From Geminicoccaceae bacterium (GTDB lineage Bacteria; Pseudomonadota; Alphaproteobacteria; Geminicoccales; Geminicoccaceae), in assembly GCA_020446285.1 (NCBI GenBank), contig JAGREZ010000229.1, positions 3,400 through 8,901 on the forward strand: a stretch of DNA of 5,502 bases. The letters are read 5' to 3'. Both the position numbers and the translations under genes were made by a program. Positions 4,913-5,502 of this stretch are shown in pieces. Below the pieces are notes generated by a model. The model worked only from the letters and a program-made list of their open reading frames with translations. It ran no database searches and was not told where the DNA came from. Numbering within the stretch: the stretch's first letter is position 1; every line of letters starts with the position of its first letter.

Positions 4913-5502
4913 ATGGCTCATTTCGATCTCTTTGTCATAGGCGGCGGTTCGGGGGGCGTGGCTTGCGCCCGCCGGGCGGCGAGTTACGGTGCCAGGGTCG
5001 GGCTGGCCGAGGCCAGCCGGCTGGGCGGCACCTGTGTCATTCGCGGCTGCGTGCCCAAGAAGCTCATGCATTACGGCTCGCATTTCGGCGAGCTCCTGAA
5101 CATCGCCCGTGACTATGGCTGGAGCTTCGGCGAGGTGGCGCTCGATTTCGAGCGTCTTCTTGCCGCGCGCAATGCCGAGATCGCCCGCCTCAACGGCATC
5201 TATCAGCGAATGCTCGACGAGGCGGGCGTGACGGTCATGGCCGGACGGGCGACGGTCGGCGCCGTGCGGGAAGGGGGCGGGCACGCGGTGGAGATCGGTG
5301 GCGAGCGGCATACCGCGACCAATCTCGTCATCGCCACCGGCGCCCATGCCTCGCTGCCGGAGGTGGAGGGTATCGAGCATTGTGTCACCTCGGATTTCAT
5401 GCTCGAGGAGATCTATCCGCTTCCACGCCGCTTCGCGGTGGTCGGCGCCGGCTATATCGGTCTCGAGATCGCCAGCATCCTCAACGGGCTCGGCAGCGAG
5501 AC
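4913..5502 (+). CDS. gor: Glutathione-disulfide reductase, N-terminal 196 residues (cut by the window edge)
   Basis: The start of a flavoprotein disulfide reductase that reduces oxidised glutathione with NADPH. The FAD-binding dinucleotide fold opens with DLFVIGGGSGGVACARRAA at 5-23, with the acidic E33 ending the second strand. The redox disulfide motif GGTCVIRGCVPKKLM spans 38-52, with C41 and C46. CVxxGCVPKK is typical of glutathione reductase, whereas lipoamide dehydrogenases have a different C(L)NxGCIPSK pattern. ATGAH at 141-145 is the second FAD contact. The pyridine-nucleotide fold begins at VVGAGYIGLEIASILNGLGSE, 176-196. The window ends before the arginines that recognise NADPH phosphate, the dimer interface and the catalytic His-Glu pair. 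The ATG is three bases after the gabD stop; the best upstream site, GGTGGT at 4895-4900, is weak and 12 bases away, so translation may be coupled to gabD. Trypanothione or another low-molecular-weight disulfide reductase is less likely. Confidence 0.88.
   Translation, partial: MAHFDLFVIGGGSGGVACARRAASYGARVGLAEASRLGGTCVIRGCVPKKLMHYGSHFGELLNIARDYGWSFGEVALDFERLLAARNAEIARLNGIYQRMLDEAGVTVMAGRATVGAVREGGGHAVEIGGERHTATNLVIATGAHASLPEVEGIEHCVTSDFMLEEIYPLPRRFAVVGAGYIGLEIASILNGLGSE

Noticed and set aside
3863..5380. A 505-codon open frame on the minus strand opposite gabD and gor
   Set aside because: It crosses the gabD-gor junction in antisense, is rich in Asp, His, Gly and Ala as expected from a GC-rich mirror frame, and has no family motif.

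Overview
The window looks like ordinary chromosomal DNA from a GC-rich Gram-negative bacterium, most likely an alphaproteobacterium. That placement rests on G/C-rich third codon positions, the glutathione reductase active-site variant GGTCVIRGCVPKK, and the general character of the HtpG and GabD proteins. It is an inference from recalled family features, and no genus can be named. I see no tRNA, rRNA, CRISPR array, insertion sequence, phage gene or origin.

Layout: positions 1-494 (minus strand) hold the N-terminal part of a DEAD-box RNA helicase of RhlE type that runs off the left edge. Positions 495-650 are a regulatory gap with a good -35 box, a palindrome at the presumed transcription start, and a separate 33-base hairpin. 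Positions 651-1010 (minus) encode a small AbrB/SpoVT-type DNA-binding protein with a long, basic, Ala/Ser/Pro/Lys-rich tail. Positions 1011-1308 form a divergent promoter region with a 17-bp inverted repeat and a possible heat-shock promoter. Positions 1309-3276 (plus) are htpG, the bacterial Hsp90. Positions 3277-3427 are a gap without a clear terminator. Positions 3428-4909 (plus) are gabD, succinate-semialdehyde dehydrogenase. It is followed after 3 bases by the first 196 codons of a glutathione reductase gene (gor), cut by the right edge.

How the genes relate: the helicase and AbrB-like genes point left and htpG, gabD and gor point right, so 1011-1308 is the divide. gabD and gor are probably co-transcribed. 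GabD enzymes usually make NADPH and glutathione reductase spends it, so the pair could be a small redox unit. HtpG, the reductase and an RNA helicase all fit a stress theme, but no shared control is proven.

I found no wholly new system. The points most worth a second look are the AbrB domain with its histone-H1-like tail, the tight gabD-gor pair, the GxGxxG nucleotide-binding motif in the reductase, and two inverted repeats placed like operators.
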